From the IMG/VR virus record IMGVR_UViG_3300042465_003305, positions 1-31,679 of that record: 31,679 nucleotides of DNA; one strand, given 5' to 3'. The stretch comes from a virus. Every line of letters begins with the position of its first letter. Within the stretch, counting starts at the first letter, position 1. A program made the translations under genes and the position numbers. The notes beneath the pieces were generated by a model, which was not told where the DNA came from, did not search any database, and saw only the letters and a list, made by a program, of their open reading frames with translations. Shown piece by piece: positions 6,765-15,445 of this stretch.

Positions 6765-7205
6765 TCAGCCCGTGACGATCTGTGCTGCGCCCATCTCGGC
6801 AGCGGACGTTCGTCCATCCGCCGGGTTGGTTAGCGTGCAGACGAGAACGCCAGTCGTAAAGACCGAGCCGCCAACAGCGGTCACCTTTAGGTAGCGCTTC
6901 TTCCCTCGGAGATCGACGTTGTAGATGATCTTTGCGTTGTTCGTCAGAGTCGCGGCCGAACTTGGTGTCCAGTCGGTTCCGGCGGTGAATCCAGAAATCG
7001 CCGCGTGTCCAGAGCCACTCGTATCGCTGTGCTGGAGCGCGTGATTTGTAAGGACGGTGCCAAGGCTGTTCGTCGTGGGAGAGGTTCCCTCGAAGAGAGA
7101 GATCGACGCATAGGAGAAGCCAGCCGTGTCGAACTCGGCAGTCATCAGCGCCGTGATGGCCGTAACGCCGACGGTCGCGCAGACTTGCTTGTAGTTTGCT
7201 CGCAT
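6765..7205 (-). CDS. Decoration-type virion protein, paralogue 1
   Basis: A 146-residue beta-rich, Thr/Ala/Ser-rich protein directly after the major capsid gene. It is similar along its length to the 137-residue product downstream, including the GKKRYLKVT motif (about residues 101-109). The start ATG has an AAGGAGG Shine-Dalgarno lying in the loop of a small hairpin (GATCC/GGATC, 7211-7226) that also covers the capsid stop codon. Presumed capsid-surface protein; the pair probably arose by tandem duplication. Confidence 0.8.
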   Translation of the reverse strand: MRANYKQVCATVGVTAITALMTAEFDTAGFSYASISLFEGTSPTTNSLGTVLTNHALQHSDTSGSGHAAISGFTAGTDWTPSSAATLTNNAKIIYNVDLRGKKRYLKVTAVGGSVFTTGVLVCTLTNPADGRTSAAEMGAAQIVTG

Positions 7206-7210
7206 AGTGA

Positions 7211-7226
7211 GATCCTCCTTCGGATC
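7211..7226 (-). promoter_or_regulatory. Hairpin presenting the Shine-Dalgarno of the decoration protein
   Basis: GATCC (7211-7215) and GGATC (7222-7226) pair around a 6-base loop, which on the minus strand reads GAAGGA. The Shine-Dalgarno AAGGAGG is partly in the loop and partly in the stem, eight bases before the start codon at 7205. A 5-bp stem is weak and may be chance. Confidence 0.45.
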
Positions 7227-8580
7227 AGAGAGTCAACTTGATGACAGCGCCAGAGGCAGAGGAAGATCCGACGTTCGCGCAAACGATGTCGACGCGCTCG
7301 GTGCCACGAACAACGCGCTCGTCCTGCTCGAACGCATTCAGCGCCGAGTCGGAGAATGCGATCGAGGTGGCACGACGATCGCCGAGGTAGCAGGCTTGTG
7401 CGAGGTCGCCGATGTAGGCGAAGGTCGCACCTCCCGACTGCGTTGCGGTGATGGCCTGCGTGAACTCGACCGGATAGCCTGCGAATCGTGGCTCGCGGAT
7501 TCCGCCAGAGACTTCAGCAGCGGTCGCACCGCCTGCGGTCAATGCGAGACGCTCGAAGACACCGTGATAGGCGGCCTTCGGGCAGTAGACCTTGACGTTG
7601 TTTCGCTGATACGCCCAGTTCGGCAACTTCGCAAAGCCTGCCGAGAGTTCAGCGATCGTCACTCCGGAGTACGCGGTCGCCGCTCCGTCGCTGATCTGGT
7701 AGGTCGCATCGCTCAGAGCCGAAGAGAGGCCGACCACGCCACCGTAGGTCGAGGTGCCGTCGCCGTTGAATCCGGCGTCGTCTTCCTTGAACGCGAACTG
7801 GTACGCGATCTCGTTCGCGACATCCGAAGCGAGGTCGATGACCGAATCCTCAAGGAGTTCGTTCGAGATCGTCGCAAGCGCCGTCAACTTCTTGGCGACG
7901 AGTTGCACGTTGTCGAAGCCCATCGTCGACTCGGTTGCCGCGATCGCCTCGCCGACCCAGTAGGCGGTGAGTCCCGTGTTCTTGCGCGGGATTCGGAGCG
8001 TATCCGAAGCCATGCGGTAGATTTTCGCGTTGCGACGGAAGACGCCGTACTGCTCGCGCAGCGTCACGAGTTCCGCCGACATCTCGTCGGGAACAAGGAA
8101 TCCGCCTTGCGTGTTGACGCCTTCGGTGTGCGCCTTCACCTGGATGCCGAGGTTCTTGCAGTAGTCGAGGGACTTCTTGTGGCCAAGAGTCGCAAGGCAC
8201 CACGTGCCGAACTTCCACGCCATCTCCTTCGAGGTGAACGCCTTGCGGCCGACCGAGTAGACCGGAGCGCGTTCCCACGGCTTCTCGTCGACGTTCGCGA
8301 CGGCCGAGAGGCCGCGCGGCATCGAGTCCATGCGAGCAGCGATCTCGCGGCGGATGGTCTTGGCCATCGTCTCCTTGTCCTCTTCCTTCATCATGTCGTT
8401 CTCGACGCCAGCCGAGATCGTCACGTCAAGGTTCTCAGGATCGACCGCCATGCCTTCCATGTCGGTGATCATGTAGTTCTCGAGGAGCAACTTCTTCTGC
8501 ATCGCAACGCCGTCAGCGCCCTTGATGCGACCGGCTCGCTCGAGCGCGGTCTTGAACTGGTCGGTGTTCATCGTCTTCAT
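7225..8580 (-). CDS. Major capsid protein, HK97 family
   Basis: A 451-residue HK97-fold capsid protein. The first ~150 residues are helical and charged, like a scaffolding delta domain (KTALERAGRIKGADGVAMQ..., MAKTIRREIAARMDS). The capsid core follows with GGFLVPDEMSAELVTLREQYGVFRRNAKIYRM, then ESTMGFDNVQLVAKKLTALATISNELLED and YIGDLAQACYLGDRRATSI. It lies immediately after the prohead protease. I chose the ATG at 8578-8580 because AAAGG lies seven bases upstream. In-frame ATGs at 8586 and 8601 are alternatives that would add two or seven residues. Cleavage of the N-terminal domain by the protease is expected. Confidence 0.92.
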   Translation of the reverse strand: MKTMNTDQFKTALERAGRIKGADGVAMQKKLLLENYMITDMEGMAVDPENLDVTISAGVENDMMKEEDKETMAKTIRREIAARMDSMPRGLSAVANVDEKPWERAPVYSVGRKAFTSKEMAWKFGTWCLATLGHKKSLDYCKNLGIQVKAHTEGVNTQGGFLVPDEMSAELVTLREQYGVFRRNAKIYRMASDTLRIPRKNTGLTAYWVGEAIAATESTMGFDNVQLVAKKLTALATISNELLEDSVIDLASDVANEIAYQFAFKEDDAGFNGDGTSTYGGVVGLSSALSDATYQISDGAATAYSGVTIAELSAGFAKLPNWAYQRNNVKVYCPKAAYHGVFERLALTAGGATAAEVSGGIREPRFAGYPVEFTQAITATQSGGATFAYIGDLAQACYLGDRRATSIAFSDSALNAFEQDERVVRGTERVDIVCANVGSSSASGAVIKLTL

Positions 8581-8666
8581 GTTCATGCCTTTCGATTTCA
8601 TGCGACATCCGTCTCTTCCGAGCAAGGCTTGCGTTTCAGGCGACTTGCCGTAGCGCTGCCGAACGA

Positions 8667-9338
8667 TCAGAGCCAGATGCGGCCTCGAGCGCGAGCCAAC
8701 TCGCGATCGACGGCCTCGGATACCTTGATCGACCGAGCGGCCGACGTGGATGAGGCCGCGGGAATGCTCACCGAGACGACGGTGCGCTTCGGAGCCTCGA
8801 CTCCGAACCACTTCCGAGCCGCGGCCGGCGAGCAGATGCCCTTCTTGACGGCCGTGATGAGCGCCTCGGGATTCGCCTGCAATGGAGCGAGCGACACCTC
8901 GAGCAACTTCCAGCGCGAGAAGATCGTCTGCACCTCGTCGCCGTACTTTTTCTTGTCGACGTCGGTCGCGCGACGGACACCGCCAGCCTCGGGAACGTAT
9001 CCAACCGAGACGGCGCGGACGATGCCCTGCCCGACGAGACTCGCCGCAACCTCGGGGAAGAACTCCCCGGAGTATCCGTCCGGCCGCTTCGCGAAGACGA
9101 ACTCGCCAACTATGTCACGCTCTCGACGCTTGAGGTCGACGGTCGTGCCGACCGGAGTCGCGTAGTCGTGATTCCAGAAGAGCGTGGGATTCTGCTCGAA
9201 CTCCTTCGAGTTCATGCCTGCCGGGATGAGGACTTCGCCGTCGCGGTCGAGCGTCTCGGCGGTGATGACCGCGGTGAATCCCTTCGCGGTTCCCGACATC
9301 TCGGCGATGAGCGCCTTGCGCTTCACTTCGACTTTCAT
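8667..9338 (-). CDS. Prohead (HK97-type, S78 family) maturation protease
   Basis: A 223-residue protein with the family signatures: TLDRDGEVLIPAGM, then LFWNHDYATPVG carrying the catalytic His57, then VRAVSVGYVPE with the catalytic Ser111, and the LLEVSLAPLQANPEA segment. It matures the capsid by removing the scaffolding domain. Its start overlaps the portal-fusion stop by one base (TGATG), and the capsid gene follows 86 bases later. Confidence 0.93.
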   Translation of the reverse strand: MKVEVKRKALIAEMSGTAKGFTAVITAETLDRDGEVLIPAGMNSKEFEQNPTLFWNHDYATPVGTTVDLKRRERDIVGEFVFAKRPDGYSGEFFPEVAASLVGQGIVRAVSVGYVPEAGGVRRATDVDKKKYGDEVQTIFSRWKLLEVSLAPLQANPEALITAVKKGICSPAAARKWFGVEAPKRTVVSVSIPAASSTSAARSIKVSEAVDRELARARGRIWL

Positions 9339-12300
9339 CAGTCCTCCATGATGCGACGGGCCTCGGCCTCGGCGCGTTCGTAGATTTCGCGGTTCTCTCG
9401 GATCGACTGCTTGTCGATCGCTTCCATCTCGGCCTTGAGTTCTGCTTCGGCTTCGCGGAGGATCGCCTCTGACTCATCGTCAAGAACTGGCTGGAGCGAG
9501 CATCGGCAGTTTGGATGCAACGGCGGGCCGTCGATGTCCTCGTAGTCCATCAGCATTTCGCGACGATTTCCTTCCGCGTCCGGAGTTCCGAAGAGGAGAT
9601 CGCCTTTCTGATAGAACGAGTCCTCGAGTCCGACAGCGTTCTTCGAGAACGCATCGGACGCGGCCTCGCAGAACTCGCACGGATCGGGTGCGAGGAGCCA
9701 AGTCTTCCCGGTGACGACACCGGATGACTTCCACGCCTCGACCTCGGCGCTTCGGCTCGCGCGTTGCGCTTCGGTCCTCGCGATCGTAATCGCGCGTCGC
9801 GTCGTCGCTCGCTCGCCGTCGCCGTCCTTGACCGCCCAGACCTTCACGCGCTCGGCGATCTGCGGGATCGTCTCGCCGTTCGCAACTCCGTCGCCGATGA
9901 CCTTCGAGAACTTGACCGCGGTGTACCGATTGACGGCATCCGCGGCGCGATTTGAGAACCGGATCGACGCCGTTCGCGCGTATGCCTTGAGATCGTCGCC
10001 ACGCTTGTCGAACGTCGCTGGAAGCGCGGCCATCTTCTCGAGCGTCCTCTTGCCGAGTTCGATTCCCGCGACGAGAGAATCCTCGAGATACGGTCGCAGC
10101 GCGTCCACGATGTCCTTGCGCCAGCGCTTCGACTGGAGCAGCGTCTCGACCTCCGCGGCGAGTTCCGCGGTCGGTGCCTCGGCCTTCTCGATCTTCTCGA
10201 GGACGGCGCGGACTTGCTTGTCCAGGACGCGGCCGACGCTCTTTCCGACTTGCTCCTCGCGCTCGGTGATCTTGTCGAACTCGCGGAGCGCGTCCTTGCC
10301 CGCCTTCGTGAAGATGTGCGGCGTCTCGATCTCGTCGGACTCGATGGCCTTCGTCCAGATGGCATCGAGCGAGATGCGCTCGGATGGCTTCGCTGGCGGA
10401 TCGCCGCCGCCGTTCTTCTCGCAGCATCCGCAAGTCTTCTTCTTTCGCTCTGCGTTGCGCTCGCGCTCGCGATCAAACTCGTCGCGCTTCCGCTTCGCCC
10501 ACGCGAAGCCGTCGTCGCCTCCCCATCCGTACCACGCTTGCCATCCCTTTCCCTGCTCGTCCCACGTCGAGCCTTCCTTGTCGGATTCGTGGCGCTCGAA
10601 ATACGCGACCATGCGACGAATCGTGTCCTCGGAAAGCGCGACGCGATTCGCAAGGTCGCGAGCGCGAGCGATGCCGACCGCGGTCATGCCTCTCTCGGAT
10701 TCCGGCTTCCGCGCACGGACCTCAAGCGCCCGTCGCGCGTTGTCCGCGACGCCCTGCGGAGGACGCGTGTCGATGTCGCCGAGCGCCTTCACGTCGGCCG
10801 AGTCGAATGCCTTCGCCGAGATGCCGAGCGCCGTCGCGGCCTCCTCGATCGACTTGCCCTCGCGGCACATGGAGTAGGCGATCGCGACGGCCTGATCCTG
10901 CGGATAGCCCTCGTCGAGCAACTTCGGGATCTTCTCCGACACGCAGTCGGAGAGCGCGTCCTTCTTCTCCGGCTCCGGCATCGGCTCGAAGGTGAGCGCT
11001 GCGTTCTGGTTCGGCTCCGCGGCCTGTGGAGGATCCTCAAGATCCGGCGCTCGGTCGAGAGGCCCGACAAGCCCATCCGGGCCGGCAGAAGCCAAGCCGA
11101 GCGGCGCGGCCGGCGCGGGACCGCCGAGCGGCTGGCCGTTGACGAGAAGCGCGTCGGCCATCGGATCTTCGACGGCTTCGAGTCCCTCGCGCATTCGCGC
11201 CTCGTTCGCCGTCATGATTCCGCCAGCAACCATCGAGCGCAACTTCTCGAACGCGAAGCGCTCGTCCTCGCTTACCGGGTTGTCATACGCGAGGAACGCA
11301 TCCTCCTCAATCCCGAAGAGAGGGAGGAGGTTCTGGTTCAGCGTCTCCTCATCCATGCGGAGGAGCGGCAGGATCGTCGTCTGCTTCCACGACGCGAAGC
11401 CGACCGTCGCGCTCGCGAGGTTCGGATCGTTCGCCTTGAGCATCGACACCGGGACACCGAAGACGGCCGCGATCTCCTCGACGATCTGCTCGCGCCCGGT
11501 GAGATCCTTCGGCGGGAACGAGAGCGGCTTGAGGTCGATGTCCGCCGTCGTCGTGAGGAAGCGTCCGGTGCGCTTCGAGCCGCGCAACTTCTCGTCGATC
11601 GAGACTTCGAGACGCTCGAGTTCGTCCGGGTGCGCGTTCGACTTGACGACGAGAAGGTAGTCCGGTCGCGCCTTGTTCGCGAAGAACGCGGTGTCCATCT
11701 CGTGGAGCGCTTCGTTAGCGATCGTCGCGCCCCACGCGGCCTCGACCTTGCCCATGCCGTAGTAGAGGTCAGACGGATTCGGCCTGCGGAAGTGAATGAC
11801 TTCATCCGGCGGGTAGAAGTTCTCGCGCTTCTGCTCCTCGGTCGCTCCGTAGCGATAGCCCTTGATGAACTCTTCGCCATTCTGTCCCGGCATGATCTCG
11901 ACGTACTGGCTCGGCATCGTCCACAACTCGACCGGGATCTTGAGTCGAGGATCGAGGACCGGATGCACGTAGGCATTGCCAGTCAACTCGCCGAAGAGGA
12001 CGCGCAGCACGGCCGCGTCGAATCCGTTCTGGTAGGGGTTGACCTTCGAGAGCAGCGTGAGGATCGGGTGCGAGTCCTCGACGACCTCGTAATCGTCGCC
12101 GTACTCCGCGGCCTTCGTCATCGCGTATCTGCTCGGCAGTTGCTCGAGCGATCCTCCGAGGTACGCTTTCGCTCGACGCGATGCCGCGCGAGTGCGCCAG
12201 ACCTTCGTGCCGGCGCTTCGGTTCTTGACGTACAGACGAAGAGGTTGCGACGCGACCGCGACGGCGTTGAGATTCGCCGCAGCGAAGATCCACGAACGAT

Positions 12301-12427
12301 ACGCGAGGACTGCGGATCGGTTGTCGAAGGACGCTCGCTTCGTGTCCTGACCGCGCAAGATCGCCATCGAGGAGGACTGGTACTTCTCCGACGAGAACGC
12401 GGCCTTGATCCGTGCGAGTAGGTTCAT
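9338..12427 (-). CDS. Portal protein fused to MuF/SPP1 gp7-type head morphogenesis protein
   Basis: A 1029-residue multidomain protein. Residues ~1-435 are an HK97-type portal (DRNLNAVAVASQPLRLY-like start, GNAYVHPVLD, DEVIHFRRPNP, AVFGVPVSMLKANDPN). After a Pro/Ala linker comes CVSEKIPKLLDEGYPQDQAVAIAYSM (495-520), a motif common in phage head proteins. Residues 556-645 (PPQGVADNARRALEVR ... GKGWQAWYGWGGD) are another known phage module. A CGCC cluster is at 666-669. Residues ~690-985 are a MuF domain ending in CEFC (917-920) and HPNCRC (971-976). The chain ends in a charged coiled coil. It abuts the terminase stop with no gap. The portal forms the DNA entry vertex, and MuF proteins are minor head proteins. 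No frameshift is visible between the parts. Confidence 0.92.
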   Translation of the reverse strand: MNLLARIKAAFSSEKYQSSSMAILRGQDTKRASFDNRSAVLAYRSWIFAAANLNAVAVASQPLRLYVKNRSAGTKVWRTRAASRRAKAYLGGSLEQLPSRYAMTKAAEYGDDYEVVEDSHPILTLLSKVNPYQNGFDAAVLRVLFGELTGNAYVHPVLDPRLKIPVELWTMPSQYVEIMPGQNGEEFIKGYRYGATEEQKRENFYPPDEVIHFRRPNPSDLYYGMGKVEAAWGATIANEALHEMDTAFFANKARPDYLLVVKSNAHPDELERLEVSIDEKLRGSKRTGRFLTTTADIDLKPLSFPPKDLTGREQIVEEIAAVFGVPVSMLKANDPNLASATVGFASWKQTTILPLLRMDEETLNQNLLPLFGIEEDAFLAYDNPVSEDERFAFEKLRSMVAGGIMTANEARMREGLEAVEDPMADALLVNGQPLGGPAPAAPLGLASAGPDGLVGPLDRAPDLEDPPQAAEPNQNAALTFEPMPEPEKKDALSDCVSEKIPKLLDEGYPQDQAVAIAYSMCREGKSIEEAATALGISAKAFDSADVKALGDIDTRPPQGVADNARRALEVRARKPESERGMTAVGIARARDLANRVALSEDTIRRMVAYFERHESDKEGSTWDEQGKGWQAWYGWGGDDGFAWAKRKRDEFDRERERNAERKKKTCGCCEKNGGGDPPAKPSERISLDAIWTKAIESDEIETPHIFTKAGKDALREFDKITEREEQVGKSVGRVLDKQVRAVLEKIEKAEAPTAELAAEVETLLQSKRWRKDIVDALRPYLEDSLVAGIELGKRTLEKMAALPATFDKRGDDLKAYARTASIRFSNRAADAVNRYTAVKFSKVIGDGVANGETIPQIAERVKVWAVKDGDGERATTRRAITIARTEAQRASRSAEVEAWKSSGVVTGKTWLLAPDPCEFCEAASDAFSKNAVGLEDSFYQKGDLLFGTPDAEGNRREMLMDYEDIDGPPLHPNCRCSLQPVLDDESEAILREAEAELKAEMEAIDKQSIRENREIYERAEAEARRIMED

Positions 12428-13606
12428 TCAGATGACCTTCAGGATGAGAGGACGACGCGAGCGACGCGCGAGGACCGCGAGCGCGAGAGCGCACACACCG
12501 TCATCGTGACCGACCGTCGCCTCGTAGGAGACTGTCCTCCCTGAGTATCGGAAGCCGAAGGACTCGAGTTCACTCCGAAGCCATCCGTCAGGCAAGCGGA
12601 TCTCCGCTGTCGTGATCGCGATTTGCAAGCCTTCCATGAGTTGCTGCTTGCTCTGGCTTGTGAACTTGAAGCCCTCGACGCGACGGCAGACCTTGCGAAG
12701 ATCCTCGACGATCGGATCGCCGACGCCAGTCGAGTCGATCTGCGCTGGCTTGTCGCTGATCATCCGAGCGAGGCGCTCGCGCGTGACATTCCAAGGCGCT
12801 TGCCATCGCTCGAGACGGCAGACGCGGCCCTCGGAATCGAGCGCGATGGCGACCGTCCAGTCCTGCGACTTCGCGAGGTCGACGCCCCAGCACTCCGGCT
12901 CGGCGGTCGAGAGAGGAGAGATGCAGGAGCGGATCGCGTTCAGGCCGAACGGGTTGCCTCCGTCCTCGGCCGGGATTCCCTCGATCTCCTGATCGGCGAC
13001 TTCCCTCGGCAGGCTCCTACGCATCGCCTCGACCTCAGCAGGATCGAGGAACGGATTCGCGCCCGAGCCTAGCCGGAATGCGGCCCACGCGCCACTCGTG
13101 TCGCCCTCGGCCTCAAGGTAGAGACGATGGAAGTCGCCGGTTCCCTTTGGCGTTCCCGCGAAGATCGCAGCGCCTTTCCGATCGGCGAGCGTCGGCCGGA
13201 TCGCAGCGTGCCAGATGCCGAGGAGGTTCGCGACGAAGCCAGCCTCGTCGACTGCCGCGAGATCGTAGAAGCGGCCGCGTCCTGCGTCTTCGTCCTCGAG
13301 CGTCCAGAAGTCGAGTGATCCGCCGGTCGCGAACTCCATCCGCTTCTCGACGCGATCGTGCCTCGCGATGATCGGCGCGAGCGCTCGCTCGATGTCGCGC
13401 GTCGGCTCGGCAAGATACTTGTATGACGGCGCGAACCACGCGCAGCGCTTGCCGCGAATCGCGGCATCCATCACGATGAACTCCTCAAACTTCGTCTTTC
13501 CCCAGCGTCGACCGATCTCGAGGACGTTGAAGCGTCGGAGCCTCCGATAGACGTCGAGTTGCGACGCATGGAGCGCGGACGCTGCGGTCGGGAATCGGAT
13601 CTTCAA
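12428..13606 (-). CDS. Terminase large subunit
   Basis: A 392-residue packaging motor. The ATPase carries Walker A GRRWGKT (32-38), Walker B YDLAAVDEA with D120/E121, and coupling motif FAGTPKG (149-155). The nuclease domain starts at GVDLAKSQDW (D243), continues with IDSTGVGDP (D291) and ends at VGHDDGVCALALA (D368/D369), giving the expected RNase H-like acidic triad. It pumps DNA through the portal and cuts the concatemer. The start overlaps the small subunit stop as ATGA. The length is slightly short for the family but all motifs are present. Confidence 0.95.
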   Translation of the reverse strand: MKIRFPTAASALHASQLDVYRRLRRFNVLEIGRRWGKTKFEEFIVMDAAIRGKRCAWFAPSYKYLAEPTRDIERALAPIIARHDRVEKRMEFATGGSLDFWTLEDEDAGRGRFYDLAAVDEAGFVANLLGIWHAAIRPTLADRKGAAIFAGTPKGTGDFHRLYLEAEGDTSGAWAAFRLGSGANPFLDPAEVEAMRRSLPREVADQEIEGIPAEDGGNPFGLNAIRSCISPLSTAEPECWGVDLAKSQDWTVAIALDSEGRVCRLERWQAPWNVTRERLARMISDKPAQIDSTGVGDPIVEDLRKVCRRVEGFKFTSQSKQQLMEGLQIAITTAEIRLPDGWLRSELESFGFRYSGRTVSYEATVGHDDGVCALALAVLARRSRRPLILKVI

Positions 13607-13944
13607 GCGGTGTCCGAGAGACGCGGTTTCGGAAGATCGAACGGCTCGATCGTGACCACCTCTTCGCGCCTCGTCTCGTCGATCTTGTCACGCTGGCCGA
13701 GGTACTGCTTGCCGAGCCAGATGAGCATCGGAACGGATCCTTCCTTCGCCTTCTCGTATTGCCACCGGCGAAGCGACATCCGCATCTCGTCGTGTCCCTT
13801 GTCGATCTCGGCGCGAGCGCGACGTTTGATCGTCATCTCGGAAACTCCGACGATCTTCGCAATCTCGGGAATCGTGCATCCGATTCGCGCGAGGGATTGC
13901 ACGAGAGAGAGATTGAACTCGACGCGAGGACGGCCCCTACTCAC
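13603..13944 (-). CDS. Terminase small subunit-like DNA-binding protein
   Basis: A 113-residue protein with an N-terminal helix-turn-helix (ARIGCTIPEIAKIVGVSEMTIKRRARAEIDKG, residues ~19-50), followed by a segment MLIWLGKQYLGQRDK that is typical of phage small terminases and their relatives. It lies immediately upstream of the large subunit and is coupled to it by ATGA. It would recognise packaging sites in phage DNA. It overlaps the methyltransferase end by 8 bp. Confidence 0.82.
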   Translation of the reverse strand: MSRGRPRVEFNLSLVQSLARIGCTIPEIAKIVGVSEMTIKRRARAEIDKGHDEMRMSLRRWQYEKAKEGSVPMLIWLGKQYLGQRDKIDETRREEVVTIEPFDLPKPRLSDTA

Positions 13945-15445
13945 GGACGGCCTTCTTTCCTGTGAGGTTCTCCCAACGTTTGACGATCACGTCGCAGTAT
14001 GTGGGACTGATCTCCATCCCGTAGCACTTGCGGCCAAGTTGCTCGGCGGCGATCAGCGTCGTTCCTGAACCGAGGAACGGATCTGCGATCAGATCGTCCG
14101 GTCTTGAATGCGCGGAGATGAGCCGCGAGATCATCTCAACTGGCTTCGGAGTCGGATGCCCGTGTCGATCTTCACCCTTCGGCGCTGTCATATGCCAGAC
14201 ATCGGTGAAGTTTGCACCTTGCTGCGCGTCGAACTCTCTCCGCTGCGCGTCGAACTCTCTCCGCTGCGCGTCGAACTCTTTCCGCTGCGCGTCGAACTCT
14301 TTCCGCTGCGCGTCCCATTCTCCGATCTCAACTCCACGAGAACGGAACAGCGGACTCATCTTCTCCCATGCTTCTCGAGTAGGCAGCGCCCATTGGGACT
14401 TCGTGAAGTAGTGTCCGGCCATCCCATTTTTCCCAAGAACCGCGTCGATTTCCTTCATCGAAAGTCCGGCTTGCTTCTGCCATCCTGCCAGCCTTTCGAT
14501 GATGTTCGCATATGCCGATCGCGATGCGATATGCGCGGTCTTTGCATTGAACGATGCAAGCAGAGCATCCGGCGAATGCTGCTTCTCGCAGATGAGAAGG
14601 CGTTCGCTACGCGGCCTCCACCTACGCATCTCTTCGACTGACTGCTTCGATCCGAGGTCGGTTCCCTTCCACCAGACGAGATGATTGAAGACCGCAAAGT
14701 GCTCGCGAAGCAATCCCTCGATATGCCAAGCGTAATCAGGAGCGCACCACCATGCAGCGGTGCCACGGTCGAGGATAGTTGGTGCCCATATCCTGAAGAC
14801 GTTCCTGAGAAAGTCTAGGAAGCCCTCGTATCCATCGAAGTCATTATCCCATTCAGCGTCCACCTTCTGAAAATATGGAGGATCTGCCATGATGAAAGAC
14901 GCTTTTTCCCCATCAAGAATCCGTTCGACGTCCTCGGCCTTCGTCGAGTCGCCGCAGAGAAGCCGATGATTTCCGAGGAGCCAGAGATCGCCTAGTTTCG
15001 TGATCGGCTCCGCTGGCGTCTCTGGAACCTCGTCCTCATCGACTTCAGTCGGAGCCGTGAGCGCCTCGATCTCCTTCGCATCAAATCCGGTCGCCGACGC
15101 GAGTTCTTCGTCCTCGATCTGCAACGCGGCGAGAGTCTGCGCGAGTGCGTCGTCATCCCACTCGGCGAGTTCGGCGCTTCGGTTGTCCGCGATGGCGTAG
15201 GCCGTCGCTTCGCTCCCCGTGAGCGCCGAGCGCACGACGGCGATCTCTTTCCATCCGAGCGCCTTCGCTGCGGCGAGCGTCCCGTTCCCAGCGCGGACGA
15301 CACCGTTCGCGTCGACGACGATCGGCTTCTGTTGGCCGAAGCGGTTGAGGCTCGCCTTGATCGCCGCGAGGTTCTTCTCATCGTGCTTGCGGACGTTCGC
15401 CGGATCGAACGTGAGTGAGTCGATCTTGACAGTCTCGACGTTCAT
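13937..15445 (-). CDS. ParB-domain DNA methyltransferase (N6-adenine/N4-cytosine, beta-type motif order)
   Basis: A 502-residue fusion. Residues 1-~95 are a ParB/Srx-like domain (DPANVRKHDEKNLAAIKASLNRFGQQKPIVVD, then RAGNGTLAAAKALGW). Residues ~150-500 form a DNA methyltransferase with LLCGDST, the catalytic ADPPY (187-191), and the SAM motif DPFLGSGTT (455-463) placed after it. That order defines the beta class. Between them, residues 376-409 hold five tandem heptads of the type EFDAQRK, encoded by 21-bp repeats. ParB-methyltransferase fusions are common in phages and likely protect DNA from host restriction or mark it. No partner nuclease is seen. It overlaps the FkbM-type gene by ATGA. 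Confidence 0.92.
   Translation of the reverse strand: MNVETVKIDSLTFDPANVRKHDEKNLAAIKASLNRFGQQKPIVVDANGVVRAGNGTLAAAKALGWKEIAVVRSALTGSEATAYAIADNRSAELAEWDDDALAQTLAALQIEDEELASATGFDAKEIEALTAPTEVDEDEVPETPAEPITKLGDLWLLGNHRLLCGDSTKAEDVERILDGEKASFIMADPPYFQKVDAEWDNDFDGYEGFLDFLRNVFRIWAPTILDRGTAAWWCAPDYAWHIEGLLREHFAVFNHLVWWKGTDLGSKQSVEEMRRWRPRSERLLICEKQHSPDALLASFNAKTAHIASRSAYANIIERLAGWQKQAGLSMKEIDAVLGKNGMAGHYFTKSQWALPTREAWEKMSPLFRSRGVEIGEWDAQRKEFDAQRKEFDAQRREFDAQRREFDAQQGANFTDVWHMTAPKGEDRHGHPTPKPVEMISRLISAHSRPDDLIADPFLGSGTTLIAAEQLGRKCYGMEISPTYCDVIVKRWENLTGKKAVRE
14222..14320 (-). repeat. Five 21-bp tandem repeats inside the methyltransferase gene
   Basis: Nearly identical 21-bp units encode E(W/F)DAQR(K/R) heptads in frame. 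The middle units differ by single changes (K to R codons), and the edge units are more diverged (EWDAQRK and EFDAQQG). The array lies between the catalytic motif and the SAM motif of the enzyme, where the target-recognition region is expected in this class. A multiple of three keeps the frame, so copy number can change without breaking the enzyme. Confidence 0.9.

Noticed and set aside
7207-9165. Long plus-strand open frame opposite the capsid and protease genes
   Set aside because: It is rich in Arg, Asp, Val and Leu with no domain, and lies exactly antisense to genes with clear HK97 capsid and protease motifs. It is a by-product of the codon bias.
10214-12421. 735-codon plus-strand open frame opposite the portal fusion
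   Set aside because: The composition is Arg/Leu/Glu-skewed as in other antisense frames here, and the minus strand carries unmistakable portal and MuF motifs.
14222-14320. CRISPR-like or intergenic repeat array
   Set aside because: The units are contiguous, without spacers, multiples of three and in frame inside a methyltransferase.
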